A DNA stretch of 64,000 nt, taken from positions 1,364,001 to 1,428,000 of the forward strand of contig NZ_CP130821.1 in the NCBI RefSeq assembly GCF_004151275.2. The letters are read 5' to 3'. The DNA comes from Flavobacterium dauae (GTDB lineage Bacteria; Bacteroidota; Bacteroidia; Flavobacteriales; Flavobacteriaceae). The notes under the pieces were generated by a model. The model had not been told where the DNA came from. It searched no databases and saw only the letters and a list, made by a program, of their open reading frames with translations. Made by a program: the position numbers and the translations under genes. Shown here one piece after another: positions 1-8,827 of the stretch (its first letter is position 1; each line of letters opens with the position of its first letter).

Positions 1-403
1 AATCTAAAGGGATTTTACCCAAAGCATCTTCAATAATATGTGCCAGTTCGCGGTTTTGAATTATTTTACCTGTATCATTGTTTGTGTTAGCAAACAAAGG
101 TTTTGAATCGTCGTTTACATCTTGCATAATTTCATTTTTAAAGCTCAGTTTCTCTTTCTTCCTGTAGCAATTATTCAACATAATCCGCACAATCCAAGTT
201 TTAAAATTGGCACGTCCTTCAAACTGAATCAAGCTTTTATACGCATCAATAAAAGTTTCCTGCATCAAATCTTGTGTGTCTTCGTGATTGTAATTGTACG
301 CCCTGCCAACTTTATACAAATAAGGATTGAATCTTCTGACGATGATTTCATAAAGCTTTTTTTCTCCGTTTAAAACCCGTTTGATAACTTCTAATTCAGT
401 CAT
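1..403 (-). CDS. ECF RNA polymerase sigma factor, 3' end outside window
   Basis: The minus strand encodes 134 residues of a sigma-70 family (ECF) factor, still open at the window edge. Residues about 20-90 carry sigma region 2: a YNYNHEDTQDLMQETFIDAY helix and an NFKTWIVRI stretch for core and -10 binding. The region 4 helix-turn-helix would lie beyond base 1. Translation starts at the ATG at 403; an in-frame ATG at 421 would add six residues and cannot be excluded. It follows the DoxX-like gene on the same strand by a few bases, so the two are probably cotranscribed. No anti-sigma gene is visible on this side. The family call is firm; the target genes are unknown. Confidence 0.85.
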   Translation of the reverse strand, partial: MTELEVIKRVLNGEKKLYEIIVRRFNPYLYKVGRAYNYNHEDTQDLMQETFIDAYKSLIQFEGRANFKTWIVRIMLNNCYRKKEKLSFKNEIMQDVNDDSKPLFANTNNDTGKIIQNRELAHIIEDALGKIPLD

Positions 404-426
404 TTTTTGAAATTGAATCATACTAT

Positions 427-810
427 TTAGTGCATTATTTTAGTCATTCGTGCCATTGAAAAAGCCGAAATAGCCATTACCAAATCCCGAACGGCAACAT
501 CAACGTAATTAAAGCTAAGCAACAATGTTAATGCGATAGAAGTTAACCACGCTGCAACAATATAACCGCCAATTTGTGGTTTTTTTAACACAATGATGCC
601 TGCAATAATTTCGATAATACCTGAAATCATCATAAAAATCGATGCAGGAACGGGCAACATATTTGCAATATCAGGGTTTAGATATTGTTCCCAATTAGTC
701 AACAAGTTAGTGAATTTATCAGCCCCTGCAACAATTGGAACAATTACAAATGTGATTTTTAACAAATTAAATATTTGTCCTAATGTCTGATTTTTGAATG
801 TACTTTCCAT
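427..810 (-). CDS. DoxX-like four-helix membrane protein
   Basis: A 127-residue integral membrane protein with four predicted helices (about residues 18-35, 52-75, 82-100 and 105-122). The layout matches small DoxX/DoxD-like proteins of the inner membrane. Members have been linked to quinone or thiol redox reactions, but their function is mostly unsettled, and no catalytic motif is visible here. It lies directly upstream of an ECF sigma gene on the same strand, with a 5 or 23 base gap depending on that gene's start. Cotranscription would suggest membrane or redox stress signalling, which is inference. Confidence 0.6.
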   Translation of the reverse strand: MESTFKNQTLGQIFNLLKITFVIVPIVAGADKFTNLLTNWEQYLNPDIANMLPVPASIFMMISGIIEIIAGIIVLKKPQIGGYIVAAWLTSIALTLLLSFNYVDVAVRDLVMAISAFSMARMTKIMH

Positions 811-977
811 TTTTAACTTTTTTAAATTGTTTTATACTCAATTAGAGTAAATGAATTTTGGAAAGGTTACAAAAAAATTGCTTAGGTGTTAAATTTCTGC
901 CGGTAAACAGTAACTCATAACTTCTGCCGTCATAATATTTTGTTGAGTTGCAAATTTACATTGCCAAATATTTTCAG

Positions 978-985
978 TAATTTTG
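978..985 (+). promoter_or_regulatory. -7 promoter box for the dgkA-ftsK operon
   Basis: TAATTTTG matches the Bacteroidota -7 consensus TAnnTTTG and lies 17 bases before the dgkA ATG. A canonical TTG -33 box at the usual 17-23 base spacing is not clear, so this is a one-box prediction. Confidence 0.45.
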
Positions 986-1002
986 CCTAAATTGTACAAT
1001 TA

Positions 1003-1374
1003 ATGAATCAAGAAAAAATATCTTTTATTTCGGGTAGAATAAAAAGCGTAACTTACGCTGTTAAAGGATTCTATCTGTTAATTACCACCGAACACAGCAT
1101 TATTACCCAATTAATTATAAGTACAGCAATGTGCTTTGTTGGCTTGTATTTTAAGATAAGTTCTGTGGAGTGGATGTTTCAGATACTTGCAACAGGCTTG
1201 GTTTTAACCGCAGAAGGGTTAAATACTGCCATTGAAAAAATGTGTGATTATCTTCAACCTAATTTCGATAAAAAAATAGGATTTATAAAAGATATTGCAG
1301 CCGGTGCCGTTACCTTTGCTGCATTAACAGCCGTAATTATTGGTGCCATTATTTACTTACCAAAAATATTTTAG
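1003..1374 (+). CDS. dgkA: diacylglycerol/undecaprenol kinase
   Basis: A 123-residue prokaryotic DgkA-family kinase of the inner membrane. It phosphorylates diacylglycerol or, in many bacteria, undecaprenol, recycling the lipid carrier for cell-wall and surface polymers. The family signature EGLNTAIE, with its catalytic Glu, lies at about residues 71-78, followed by the conserved KDIAAGAV at about 98-105. Three membrane helices and full family length support the call. ftsK starts two bases after the stop, so this is the first gene of an envelope operon that continues to ribBA. Which lipid is the substrate cannot be read from the sequence. Confidence 0.88.
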   Translation: MNQEKISFISGRIKSVTYAVKGFYLLITTEHSIITQLIISTAMCFVGLYFKISSVEWMFQILATGLVLTAEGLNTAIEKMCDYLQPNFDKKIGFIKDIAAGAVTFAALTAVIIGAIIYLPKIF

Positions 1375-1376
1375 AA

Positions 1377-3821
1377 ATGACCACTAAGAAAAAACAACAT
1401 ACCAAACAGGGTGTAAATAAACAGGTTTCGCCAAAAACAAAGCAAACCGCAACAAATGGTGCCCGCTTAAGTTTTATTTTCGGAACCATTTTTTTAATAA
1501 GTACCATTATTCTGCTTTGTAGTTTTATTTCGTATTTTACAACCGGTTCTTATGATCAAAGTATGGTGAATGAGCTTGGTAACCGTGACGTAGAACCACA
1601 AAATTGGGTAGGTAAATTAGGTGCCTGGTTGGCACATAAATTTATCTTTGAAGGTTTTGGTATTGCTTCTTTTTTGTTCATTAAAATATTTGGCGAAATA
1701 GCCCTTTGGTTTGGTATCCGTTTTAAAGCAGCAAAACTGCGGCAAATGATTTTTTGGGACGTATTTGCCATTTTGGTTGTATCGTTTACTTTAGGACACT
1801 TTGGCACAAGCCATCCGTTATTGGGCGGAGTTGTTGGTTTTGAAATGAACGATTATCTGCAAGATTACATTGGTAAAATTGGTACTATGTTAGTTGTTCT
1901 TTTACTTGTGATTTTTTATTTGATTTTCAGAATAAAAATGGCACCAAAAGTATTTACCAACGTGGTTTCTAATACACACGCAAAGATTAAGGATAATTTA
2001 GAAAAGGCTGAAGAAATTATTTCTACGCAGCCGGTTAAGCCTATTAATATCAATCAACCGGTGAGAGAAGATGCAAAAATCATCGTTCCCCAAACTCCTG
2101 TTAAAGAAGAAGTTCCGGTTGTAAAAACAGATAATGAAGTTTCGTTTGATCTAAATAAAACAGTAAAAAAACCGGAACCAATTAACAATTTTTCTATTAC
2201 GGATACATCAGCAAACGCAGATCATCACGAAGAATTTATCATTGAAACCATTGAAGAAGAAGAGCCTTTAACGGATGATTTATCAAAAAAAATTGTTGAA
2301 AATTTTGGTTTGTTTGATCCCACGTTAGAATTGTCTAAATACCAGTTCCCAACCAGTGATTTGTTATATGAACACGCTACGGGCGGCATTACCATTAACC
2401 AAGCAGAGTTAGAAGAGAATAAAAACCGTATTGTTGAAACACTAAACAATTACAAAATAGGTATCGCTCAAATTAAAGCGACTGTGGGACCTACGGTAAC
2501 TTTATACGAAATTGTACCCGATGCAGGTATCCGTATTTCTAAAATTAAAAGTTTAGAAGACGATATCGCTCTTTCGTTATCGGCTTTGGGAATCCGTATC
2601 ATTGCACCTATTCCGGGTAAAGGAACCATTGGTATCGAAGTTCCAAACACCAAACCTACAACGGTATCAATGAAATCACTGATTTTATCACCCAAATTTC
2701 AAAATGCCGAAATGGAACTTCCGGTAGCCATCGGAAAAACCATTTCAAACGAAACCTTTGTTTTTGATTTGGCAAAAATGCCCCATTTATTAATGGCAGG
2801 TGCTACAGGTCAAGGAAAATCGGTTGGTTTAAATGCCGTTTTAACATCGTTATTGTACAAAAAACATCCTGCCGAAGTAAAATTTGTTTTGGTCGATCCT
2901 AAAAAAGTAGAATTAACGTTATTCAATAAAATCGAACGACACTTTTTAGCGAAATTACCCGATACCGAAGACGCAATTATTACCGATAACACAAAAGTAA
3001 TCAATACGTTAAATTCATTGTGTATTGAAATGGACAACCGTTATTCTTTGTTAAAAGATGCTATGGTGCGTAACATTAAAGAATACAACGAAAAATTCAA
3101 GCAACGTAAATTAAATCCAGAGCACGGACACCGTTTTTTACCTTATATTGTTTTGGTGGTTGACGAGTTTGCCGATTTAATTATGACAGCCGGTAAAGAA
3201 GTAGAAACTCCTATTGCCCGTTTGGCCCAGTTGGCACGTGCCATTGGTATCCACTTAATTATTGCAACGCAACGCCCGTCGGTAAACGTAATTACGGGTA
3301 TCATTAAAGCCAATTTCCCTGCAAGAATTGCTTTCCGTGTGAGTTCGAAAATCGATTCGAGAACTATTTTAGATGGCCCGGGAGCCGATCAGTTAATAGG
3401 TCGTGGAGATTTGCTTTTTACCCAAGGAAACGATACCGTTCGGGTACAATGTGGTTTTGTTGATACGCCAGAAGTTGAAAAAATTACGGAATTTATCGGA
3501 GCTCAAAAAGGTTATAGCGATGCTTATTTATTACCGGAATATGTTGGGGAAGAAAGTGGCACAAGTCTTGATATTGATATATCAGAGCGTGATGTAATGT
3601 TCCGTGAAGCTGCCGAAATTATTGTTACGGCACAGCAAGGATCGGCATCGTTGCTTCAGCGAAAACTAAAATTGGGATACAATCGTGCCGGTCGATTAAT
3701 CGATCAATTAGAGGCGGCAGGAATCGTTGGTTCTTTTGAAGGAAGTAAGGCACGTTCGGTTAATATTCCAGATTTAGTTTCATTAGACGAATTTTTAGAA
3801 AACGAAAAAAGCAAAATGTAA
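1377..3821 (+). CDS. ftsK: FtsK/SpoIIIE DNA translocase
   Basis: An 814-residue septal DNA pump that clears and aligns chromosome termini at division. The N-terminal third has four membrane helices (about 28-190), followed by an acidic Pro/Val-rich linker (about 200-300). The motor comes next, with Walker A GATGQGKS at about 475-482 and Walker B VLVVDEFADL near 597. The C-terminal gamma winged helix (about 735-800, containing GYNRAGRLID) reads KOPS-like polarity sites. Length and order are typical for Bacteroidota FtsK. It abuts dgkA upstream, and lolA follows immediately. Confidence 0.95.
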   Translation: MTTKKKQHTKQGVNKQVSPKTKQTATNGARLSFIFGTIFLISTIILLCSFISYFTTGSYDQSMVNELGNRDVEPQNWVGKLGAWLAHKFIFEGFGIASFLFIKIFGEIALWFGIRFKAAKLRQMIFWDVFAILVVSFTLGHFGTSHPLLGGVVGFEMNDYLQDYIGKIGTMLVVLLLVIFYLIFRIKMAPKVFTNVVSNTHAKIKDNLEKAEEIISTQPVKPININQPVREDAKIIVPQTPVKEEVPVVKTDNEVSFDLNKTVKKPEPINNFSITDTSANADHHEEFIIETIEEEEPLTDDLSKKIVENFGLFDPTLELSKYQFPTSDLLYEHATGGITINQAELEENKNRIVETLNNYKIGIAQIKATVGPTVTLYEIVPDAGIRISKIKSLEDDIALSLSALGIRIIAPIPGKGTIGIEVPNTKPTTVSMKSLILSPKFQNAEMELPVAIGKTISNETFVFDLAKMPHLLMAGATGQGKSVGLNAVLTSLLYKKHPAEVKFVLVDPKKVELTLFNKIERHFLAKLPDTEDAIITDNTKVINTLNSLCIEMDNRYSLLKDAMVRNIKEYNEKFKQRKLNPEHGHRFLPYIVLVVDEFADLIMTAGKEVETPIARLAQLARAIGIHLIIATQRPSVNVITGIIKANFPARIAFRVSSKIDSRTILDGPGADQLIGRGDLLFTQGNDTVRVQCGFVDTPEVEKITEFIGAQKGYSDAYLLPEYVGEESGTSLDIDISERDVMFREAAEIIVTAQQGSASLLQRKLKLGYNRAGRLIDQLEAAGIVGSFEGSKARSVNIPDLVSLDEFLENEKSKM

Positions 3822-4445
3822 ATGAAAAAATTAGCAACACTAATTTCTATTTTTTATATAAGTGTATCAACTTATGCTCAAAATGCAGCCGCAGCCAAAA
3901 CGTTGTTAGACGAAGTTTCGGCAAAAACAAAAAGTTATAACAATATGATAATTGATTTTAGCTTTAACAACGGAAAACAAGAATCTAAAGGAAAAGCAAC
4001 TATTCAGGGCGAAAAGTATGTGGTAGATTTTATGGGACTTACCCAAATTTTCGATGGATCTAAAATGTACATCATTAACCCGAATGATGAAGAAGTTACT
4101 GTTGCCAGTGCAAAATCTGCCGATTCGCAAGCGGTGAGTATTGCAAGTTTGCTGTCGTTCTACAAAAAAGGTTACACTTACACGTGGGATAAAAAACAAA
4201 CTATAAACGGTAAATCTATCCAATTTATCAAACTTACACCTACCAACAGCAAAGATGTAAAAGAGGTTTATTTGGGTATTGATACTAAAACCAAAAACAT
4301 TTACAACCGAACCGATGTTTACAAAGGCGGAAGCAAATCAATTATTACCATAAAATCTTTTAAAACAAATCAAACATTGTCAAAAAACCTTTTTACCTTT
4401 ACAAAATCTAAATATCCAAATTATTACATCAACAATTTAGATTAA
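3822..4445 (+). CDS. lolA: LolA-like outer-membrane lipoprotein carrier
   Basis: A 207-residue periplasmic protein of the LolA family, which shuttles lipoproteins from the LolCDE complex to the outer membrane. A signal peptide (about residues 1-19, ending TYAQ) precedes the mature part. The body has the alternating strands of the half-barrel fold, with FDGSKMYIINP and the EVYLGIDTKT strand typical of the family. The ATG follows the ftsK stop with no gap, so translation is probably coupled. Its place between ftsK and an LPS-export permease supports an envelope role. Sequence identity to proteobacterial LolA is expected to be low, so the exact cargo is uncertain. Confidence 0.8.
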   Translation: MKKLATLISIFYISVSTYAQNAAAAKTLLDEVSAKTKSYNNMIIDFSFNNGKQESKGKATIQGEKYVVDFMGLTQIFDGSKMYIINPNDEEVTVASAKSADSQAVSIASLLSFYKKGYTYTWDKKQTINGKSIQFIKLTPTNSKDVKEVYLGIDTKTKNIYNRTDVYKGGSKSIITIKSFKTNQTLSKNLFTFTKSKYPNYYINNLD

Positions 4446-4453
4446 AGTAACAC

Positions 4454-5905
4454 GTGAAAATACTTGATCGATATATATTAACAAGTTTTGTAAAAACATT
4501 TTTTTCGGTATTTGCAATCTTGTTTTTCATTTTTGTATTACAAGGAATTTGGGTCTTTATCGGCGATTTAGCCGGTAAAGACCTTGATTTTATAACTATA
4601 TTTAAATTTTTGTTTTTCTATTCGCCCAAAATGATTCCAATGGTTTTGCCATTATCAGTTCTTTTGGCGTCGATTATGACTTTTGGCGATTTTTCTGAAA
4701 ACTACGAATTTGCAGCAATGAAATCGTCAGGGATTTCGTTACAACGTGCTATGCGTTCGCTGATTATTTTTATTTTGCTTTTATCGGGTTTATCATTTTG
4801 GTTTGTAAATAATATTGCACCAAAATCTGAATTCAAGTTTGTAAATATGCGTCGTGATATCATTCATACCAAACCGGCAATGGCAATTACCGCTGGTCAA
4901 TTTACAAGTTTAGGATCTTTAAACATTAAGGTTGATGAAAAATACGGTGAAAAAGATGAAAAATTACGCAATGTAACTATACACATAATTAGCCAGCAAA
5001 ACAACCAAAACAAAACGGTTATAAAGGCAAAAACAGGAAGGATTGAAACAGCTGAAAATAGCCCTATTTTAAAACTGCATTTGTTTAACGGAAGTTATTA
5101 TGAAGACGTAACATCTAAAAGAAGTTACCTTACAAAACCGTTTGTAAAGTCGGAATTTAAGCATTATATTATGAGTATCGATGTGTCTGAATTTGACAAC
5201 TCGGAACAAGAACTTCAAGAAATATCAAACACTGCCAATATGATGAATATTTCGCAGTTAAATTACACCATTGATTCATTAAACGTTAATCTAAAAAATG
5301 AACAAAAAGTACAGGTTGAGGCAGATAAAGACAACAACCGCTTGTTTTTATCTAACAAACAAAAAGTGAACAAAATAACCTATAAAACCGTTAATTTAGA
5401 TTCATTACTGACTTTTAAAACACGTAGCGAAAAAATCAGTTTATATTCTAACGCTTCAGCTGTTGCCGAAAACATCCGATTTAATATTATCAACAATAAA
5501 AATTCGTTAACCGAAAAATCGAAGTACATTAACCGCCATTGGATTGCTTTGTACGAGAAATTTGTTATCGCTTTCTCGTGTTTGTTAATGTTCTTTATAG
5601 GTGCACCGCTTGGAGCTATCATTAGAAAAGGCGGTTTAGGTTTGCCAATGGTTTTTGCCGTGTTAATATTTATTACATATCATTTTATTAATACTTTTGG
5701 TAAAAAACTGGCACAAGAAAACGGTATCACACCATTTTTAGGTACCTGGCTTTCTACACTGGTTTTACTGCCAATGGCAATTACATTTACCTATAAAGCC
5801 ACGCGCGACCGAGGCATAAACAGTATTGATAATTTGTTATATCCAATAACAAATTACTTTAAAACAAAATTTAAAAAGAAACAAAACACCACAGAAAATG
5901 TCTGA
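4454..5905 (+). CDS. LptF/LptG family LPS export permease
   Basis: A 483-residue YjgP/YjgQ permease. LptF and LptG form the membrane part of the ABC exporter that lifts lipopolysaccharide toward the Lpt bridge. Three N-terminal helices (about 10-125) are followed by a large periplasmic beta-jellyroll domain (about 130-350) and three C-terminal helices (about 370-460). Start is GTG at 4454, eight bases after the lolA stop; the opening MKILDRYILTSFVKTF is the classic family N-terminus. Whether it is F or G cannot be decided, as only one of the pair is here. Its end overlaps ribBA by eight bases. Confidence 0.88.
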   Translation: MKILDRYILTSFVKTFFSVFAILFFIFVLQGIWVFIGDLAGKDLDFITIFKFLFFYSPKMIPMVLPLSVLLASIMTFGDFSENYEFAAMKSSGISLQRAMRSLIIFILLLSGLSFWFVNNIAPKSEFKFVNMRRDIIHTKPAMAITAGQFTSLGSLNIKVDEKYGEKDEKLRNVTIHIISQQNNQNKTVIKAKTGRIETAENSPILKLHLFNGSYYEDVTSKRSYLTKPFVKSEFKHYIMSIDVSEFDNSEQELQEISNTANMMNISQLNYTIDSLNVNLKNEQKVQVEADKDNNRLFLSNKQKVNKITYKTVNLDSLLTFKTRSEKISLYSNASAVAENIRFNIINNKNSLTEKSKYINRHWIALYEKFVIAFSCLLMFFIGAPLGAIIRKGGLGLPMVFAVLIFITYHFINTFGKKLAQENGITPFLGTWLSTLVLLPMAITFTYKATRDRGINSIDNLLYPITNYFKTKFKKKQNTTENV

Positions 5906-7031
5906 TATTAAATTAAATACGATAGAAGAAGCTATTGAAGATATCCGTCAAGGAAAAATAGTTATTGTAGTTGATGACGAAGACCGTGAAAACGAAGGCG
6001 ATTTTATTGCCGCCGCAGAAATGGTTTCGCCCGAAATGATCAACTTTATGGCAATGCACGGTCGCGGTTTAATTTGCGCACCATTAACTCAAAAACGTTG
6101 TAAAGAATTAGATTTAAAACCTATGGTAACCAACAATACCGTTTTACACCAAACGGCATTTACAGTTTCGGTAGATTTAATTGGTCACGGATGTACTACA
6201 GGAATTTCAGCATATGACCGATCAAAAACCATAGAATTTTTAGTTAAGGACGATACTAAACCCGAAGATTTAGGTCGCCCCGGACATATCTTTCCTTTAA
6301 TCGCTAAAGAAGGCGGTGTTTTACGCAGAACCGGTCATACAGAAGCAGCCGTTGATTTGGCTAGATTAGCCGGTTTTAAACCGGCAGGAATTTTAGTCGA
6401 AATATTAAACGAAGATGGATCTATGGCTCGTTTGCCTCAATTGGTTGAAGTAGCTAAAAAATTCAATATGAAATTAATCTCAATTGAAGATTTGGTAGCT
6501 TACCGAATGAAGCATGACAGTTTAATTCAAAAGAAAGAAGATTTTGACATTCAGACAAAATTTGGAACATACCGTTTGCGTGCCTACTTACAAGTAACCA
6601 ACAAACAAGTGCACATTGCTTTGACCAAAGGCGTTTGGAATAATGGCGATGCTGTTTTAACAAGAATTAATTCATCGCAGGTAAACAATGATATTTTAGG
6701 CAATTTAACTAATAATCAAGACGAAAAGTTAGACCAAATGTTTACAGCCATTGAGAAAGAAGGCAAAGGAGCTGTATTATTTATAAACCAAGAATACAAT
6801 ACCCTTGATTTATTAAAACGTTTAAGTGAACTTAAAGAATTGCAGTCGCAAACCAATGAAATGGTAAAAGCACCCAAAATACAGTTAGATACCAAAGATT
6901 TTGGTATTGGAGCTCAGATTCTGCACGATATAAATATCTCGAAAATTAAATTAATGAGTAATTCTGCACACGGAAAACGCGTGGGAATGGTGGGCTATGG
7001 TTTAGAAATTGTTGATTATATTAATTTTTAA
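5898..7031 (+). CDS. ribB: RibBA-type protein: DHBP synthase with degenerate GTP cyclohydrolase II domain
   Basis: A 377-residue two-domain protein of riboflavin synthesis. Residues 1-205 are a complete 3,4-dihydroxy-2-butanone-4-phosphate synthase, with the acidic loop [10 protein letters not shown], the MHGRGLIC segment and [13 protein letters not shown]. The second domain (about 210-377) keeps the RibA-like fold but lacks the GTP cyclohydrolase II signatures. The HSECLTGD motif, the zinc cysteines and the catalytic Arg/Tyr segment are replaced by unrelated sequence ([17 protein letters not shown]). It therefore probably makes DHBP only, and a separate RibA would be needed elsewhere. The start overlaps the upstream permease by eight bases. 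No FMN riboswitch is visible. Confidence 0.85.
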   Translation: MSDIKLNTIEEAIEDIRQGKIVIVVDDEDRENEGDFIAAAEMVSPEMINFMAMHGRGLICAPLTQKRCKELDLKPMVTNNTVLHQTAFTVSVDLIGHGCTTGISAYDRSKTIEFLVKDDTKPEDLGRPGHIFPLIAKEGGVLRRTGHTEAAVDLARLAGFKPAGILVEILNEDGSMARLPQLVEVAKKFNMKLISIEDLVAYRMKHDSLIQKKEDFDIQTKFGTYRLRAYLQVTNKQVHIALTKGVWNNGDAVLTRINSSQVNNDILGNLTNNQDEKLDQMFTAIEKEGKGAVLFINQEYNTLDLLKRLSELKELQSQTNEMVKAPKIQLDTKDFGIGAQILHDINISKIKLMSNSAHGKRVGMVGYGLEIVDYINF

Positions 7032-7040
7032 TTTTTTTGT

Positions 7041-7070
7041 TTGCAGAATAAAAAAATCATTTTATATTTG
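7041..7070 (+). promoter_or_regulatory. promoter of the tRNA-Ser gene
   Basis: TTG at 7041-7043 and TATATTTG at 7063-7070 are separated by 19 bases, a full match to the Bacteroidota -33/-7 pattern. The same arrangement and spacing precede the second tRNA-Ser copy near 50950. Confidence 0.75.
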
Positions 7071-7110
7071 CACCACAATTAACAAAGAAAACAATGTTAG
7101 TTGTGACCAA

Positions 7111-7195
7111 GGAGAAATGGCAGAGTGGTCGAATGCGGCAGTCTTGAAAACTGTTGACTGTAACAGGTCCGGGGGTTCGAATCCCTCTTTCTCCG
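7111..7195 (+). tRNA. tRNA-Ser (anticodon UGA), copy 1
   Basis: An 85-base class II tRNA. The acceptor stem pairs GGAGAAA (7111-7117) with TTTCTCC (7188-7194), with G as discriminator base. The anticodon loop CTTGAAA gives UGA for serine. A long variable arm follows, and the T-arm contains GGTTCGAATCC. CCA is not encoded. The body is identical to the minus-strand copy at 50818-50902, and promoter and terminator are also shared, so the whole unit was duplicated. Confidence 0.96.
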
Positions 7196-7231
7196 CTGAG
7201 AAAAATTATTTTAAGAGTACACAAAAACTTA

Positions 7232-7268
7232 AAAAACCTGCAGTTTAAAAAAATTGCAGGTTTTTCTT
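7232..7268 (+). terminator. rho-independent terminator of tRNA-Ser copy 1
   Basis: An AAAACCTGCA arm pairs with TGCAGGTTTT across an A-rich loop and is followed by a T-rich tail. A closely similar hairpin, CCTGCAA..TTGCAGG, follows the other tRNA-Ser copy. Confidence 0.8.
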
Positions 7269-7327
7269 TTTATATAAAAACGGATCAAGCTCAAAAGTTT
7301 ACCATTTTTCTAAATGATAAACTTTAT

Positions 7328-7533
7328 AACCTGAGTTCGATTATAAAGTTGAGATTTATATTTTAATAAATGAGTAAGATACGAGCGTTTTTTATGAAGA
7401 AATAGCGGGCTATTTTGAGTAAAAAAGGCGAAGTAGGTTGCCACTTATTGGGAAGTTTATTAAAACATAATTTTATTACTTATGAATCTAATAATCAATG
7501 ATATGAATCCAAAGGAAGAATCGAACTCGGGTT
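7328..7533. repeat. possible MITE-like element with 15-base inverted ends
   Basis: AACCTGAGTTCGATT at 7328-7342 is matched in inverted orientation by AATCGAACTCGGGTT at 7519-7533, with one mismatch. The 206-base segment has no open frame. It contains a small internal palindrome (AATAGCGGGCTATT near 7405) and, at its left edge, a second inverted repeat AACTTTATAA/TTATAAAGTT (7320-7350). Together with the terminator this accounts for the gene-free stretch 7196-7563. No clear target duplication is seen, so the mobile nature is only suggested. Confidence 0.35.
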
Positions 7534-7563
7534 GATAGTTAAAGGTTAAAATGTTTCATTACT

Positions 7564-7676
7564 TTATTTGAAAAGCTCTTTGAGTTTGTTTTCTAACTCT
7601 TTACCTCTTAAATCTTTTGCTATAATAAATCCTTTTTTGTCTAAAATAATTGTTTTAGGAATAGAAGTTATTTTAA
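7564..7676 (-). pseudogene. 3' remnant of a third TlpA-family gene
   Basis: Reading the minus strand from about 7676 to the stop at 7564 gives ITSIPKTIILDKKGFIIAKD followed by LRGKELENKLKELFK. This is the C-terminal end of a TlpA thioredoxin fold, aligning with the last residues of the two neighbours (IPATFLLDANGTIVAKNLR). No start or CxxC part remains. The upstream neighbour's 3' end (stop at 7668) runs straight into it in another frame. A deletion between tandem paralogues, through the shared AAAATAACTT, would explain this junction. Confidence 0.75.
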
Positions 7677-8816
7677 AAGTTCTGCAACTTTTGCTTCTAG
7701 TTCTTCATCTCTTAAATTTTTTGCAACGATTGTTCCGTTCGCATCTAATAGGAACGTTGCAGGAATTGCATCAACTGCATATTCTTTTGCAATTTCATCG
7801 TCCCAAAATTTTAAGTTTGATATTTGTAACCAAGTTAATTCATCATTTTTAATTGCATTAACCCAAGCGTTTTTGTCTTTATCTAAAGAAACTCCAATAA
7901 TTTTTAAACCTTTATTTTTGTATTTGTTGTAAAGTGCTACAACGTTAGGGTTTTCTTTACGACAAGGTCCACACCAAGATGCCCAAAAATCTACCAAAGT
8001 TACTTTTCCTAAGTTTTTATGTAACGATTCCGGTTTTCCGTCCGGAGTGTTGGCTGTAAAATCAGGAGCTTTTTTGCCAATAGATACTTGTTGTTGCTTT
8101 ACTTCGTTTTCTTTCTGTGTAGCTTCTATTTCTTTTAAAGTTTCTGCAAATTCTTTACCTTTTTTTGTGTTTTTAATTGATGTTTCTAAATTGTTGTAAT
8201 ATTTTTTAAATTCATCAATTTTTAAGGCATCACTTAGTGCTAATTGTTCTAATAACAATAATGAAACATAAGAGTCTTTATAAGTTGATATAAATTTTTT
8301 GTTTTGATCTACATATTTTTCTTGAATTTTATCAACTTCTTTCATTAACGACTCCATGGTTTCTTGGTCGCCTTTTTGTTGAGCTTCTAAAAATTTTGAT
8401 TGATTTTTTTGTTGAAAATCCATTATTTCATCTTGAATTTTAAAAGCTTCTTCATTATAAAAAGTCATTAAATCGTTATTTTTAGTACCGTTAACTTTAG
8501 TTTCAGACGGTTTGTCTTGATCGAAAATAAATTTAATGTGCCCTTTTTCAAAAATAAACGGAAACATATATTCTTGTGTTTGTCCTAATTCTATAAAGTA
8601 CAGGTCGGTTTCGGGGGTAAAATTATCTTTAAATGTAAATTGGTTATTTTGAATTTCGGTAGAATCTATTTTTATAAAATTATCATCACTTTTTTTGTTT
8701 ATGTAAACTTTTGTTCCGTTAGCAAAACCTACAACCTTTCCTTCTATGGTATGTTGAGCTTTGGTTGTAAAAGTGGTTAATAGAAAAATGCTAAATAGTG
8801 TTAGTTTGTGTATCAT
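7668..8816 (-). CDS. TlpA-family thiol-disulfide oxidoreductase with DUF4369 domain (paralogue 2)
   Basis: A 382-residue exported thioredoxin-like protein. It has a signal peptide (1-20), an N-terminal DUF4369 beta domain (about 20-115), a Lys/Glu-rich helical linker (about 120-235) and a C-terminal AhpC/TlpA redoxin domain. The redoxin domain carries the active site WCGPC at about 280-284 and the cis-proline AIPATF near 353. Such proteins reduce or isomerise periplasmic disulfides. It lies downstream of paralogue 1 on the same strand, separated by a hairpin. The last 150 residues are almost identical to paralogue 1 while the N-terminal half has diverged. The mature N-terminus has no lipobox. 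Confidence 0.88.
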   Translation of the reverse strand: MIHKLTLFSIFLLTTFTTKAQHTIEGKVVGFANGTKVYINKKSDDNFIKIDSTEIQNNQFTFKDNFTPETDLYFIELGQTQEYMFPFIFEKGHIKFIFDQDKPSETKVNGTKNNDLMTFYNEEAFKIQDEIMDFQQKNQSKFLEAQQKGDQETMESLMKEVDKIQEKYVDQNKKFISTYKDSYVSLLLLEQLALSDALKIDEFKKYYNNLETSIKNTKKGKEFAETLKEIEATQKENEVKQQQVSIGKKAPDFTANTPDGKPESLHKNLGKVTLVDFWASWCGPCRKENPNVVALYNKYKNKGLKIIGVSLDKDKNAWVNAIKNDELTWLQISNLKFWDDEIAKEYAVDAIPATFLLDANGTIVAKNLRDEELEAKVAELLK

Positions 8817-8827
8817 AATTAAAAAAT

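Noticed and set aside
5700..5900. FMN riboswitch before ribBA
   Set aside because: The gene starts inside the upstream permease gene. No RFN-element pattern is seen there.
7505..7535. tRNA-like fragment with GAGTTCGATTC on the minus strand
   Set aside because: The T-loop-like sequence has no matching T-stem (CCGAG faces CTTCC) and no acceptor or anticodon arm. It fits better as an end of the inverted-repeat element.
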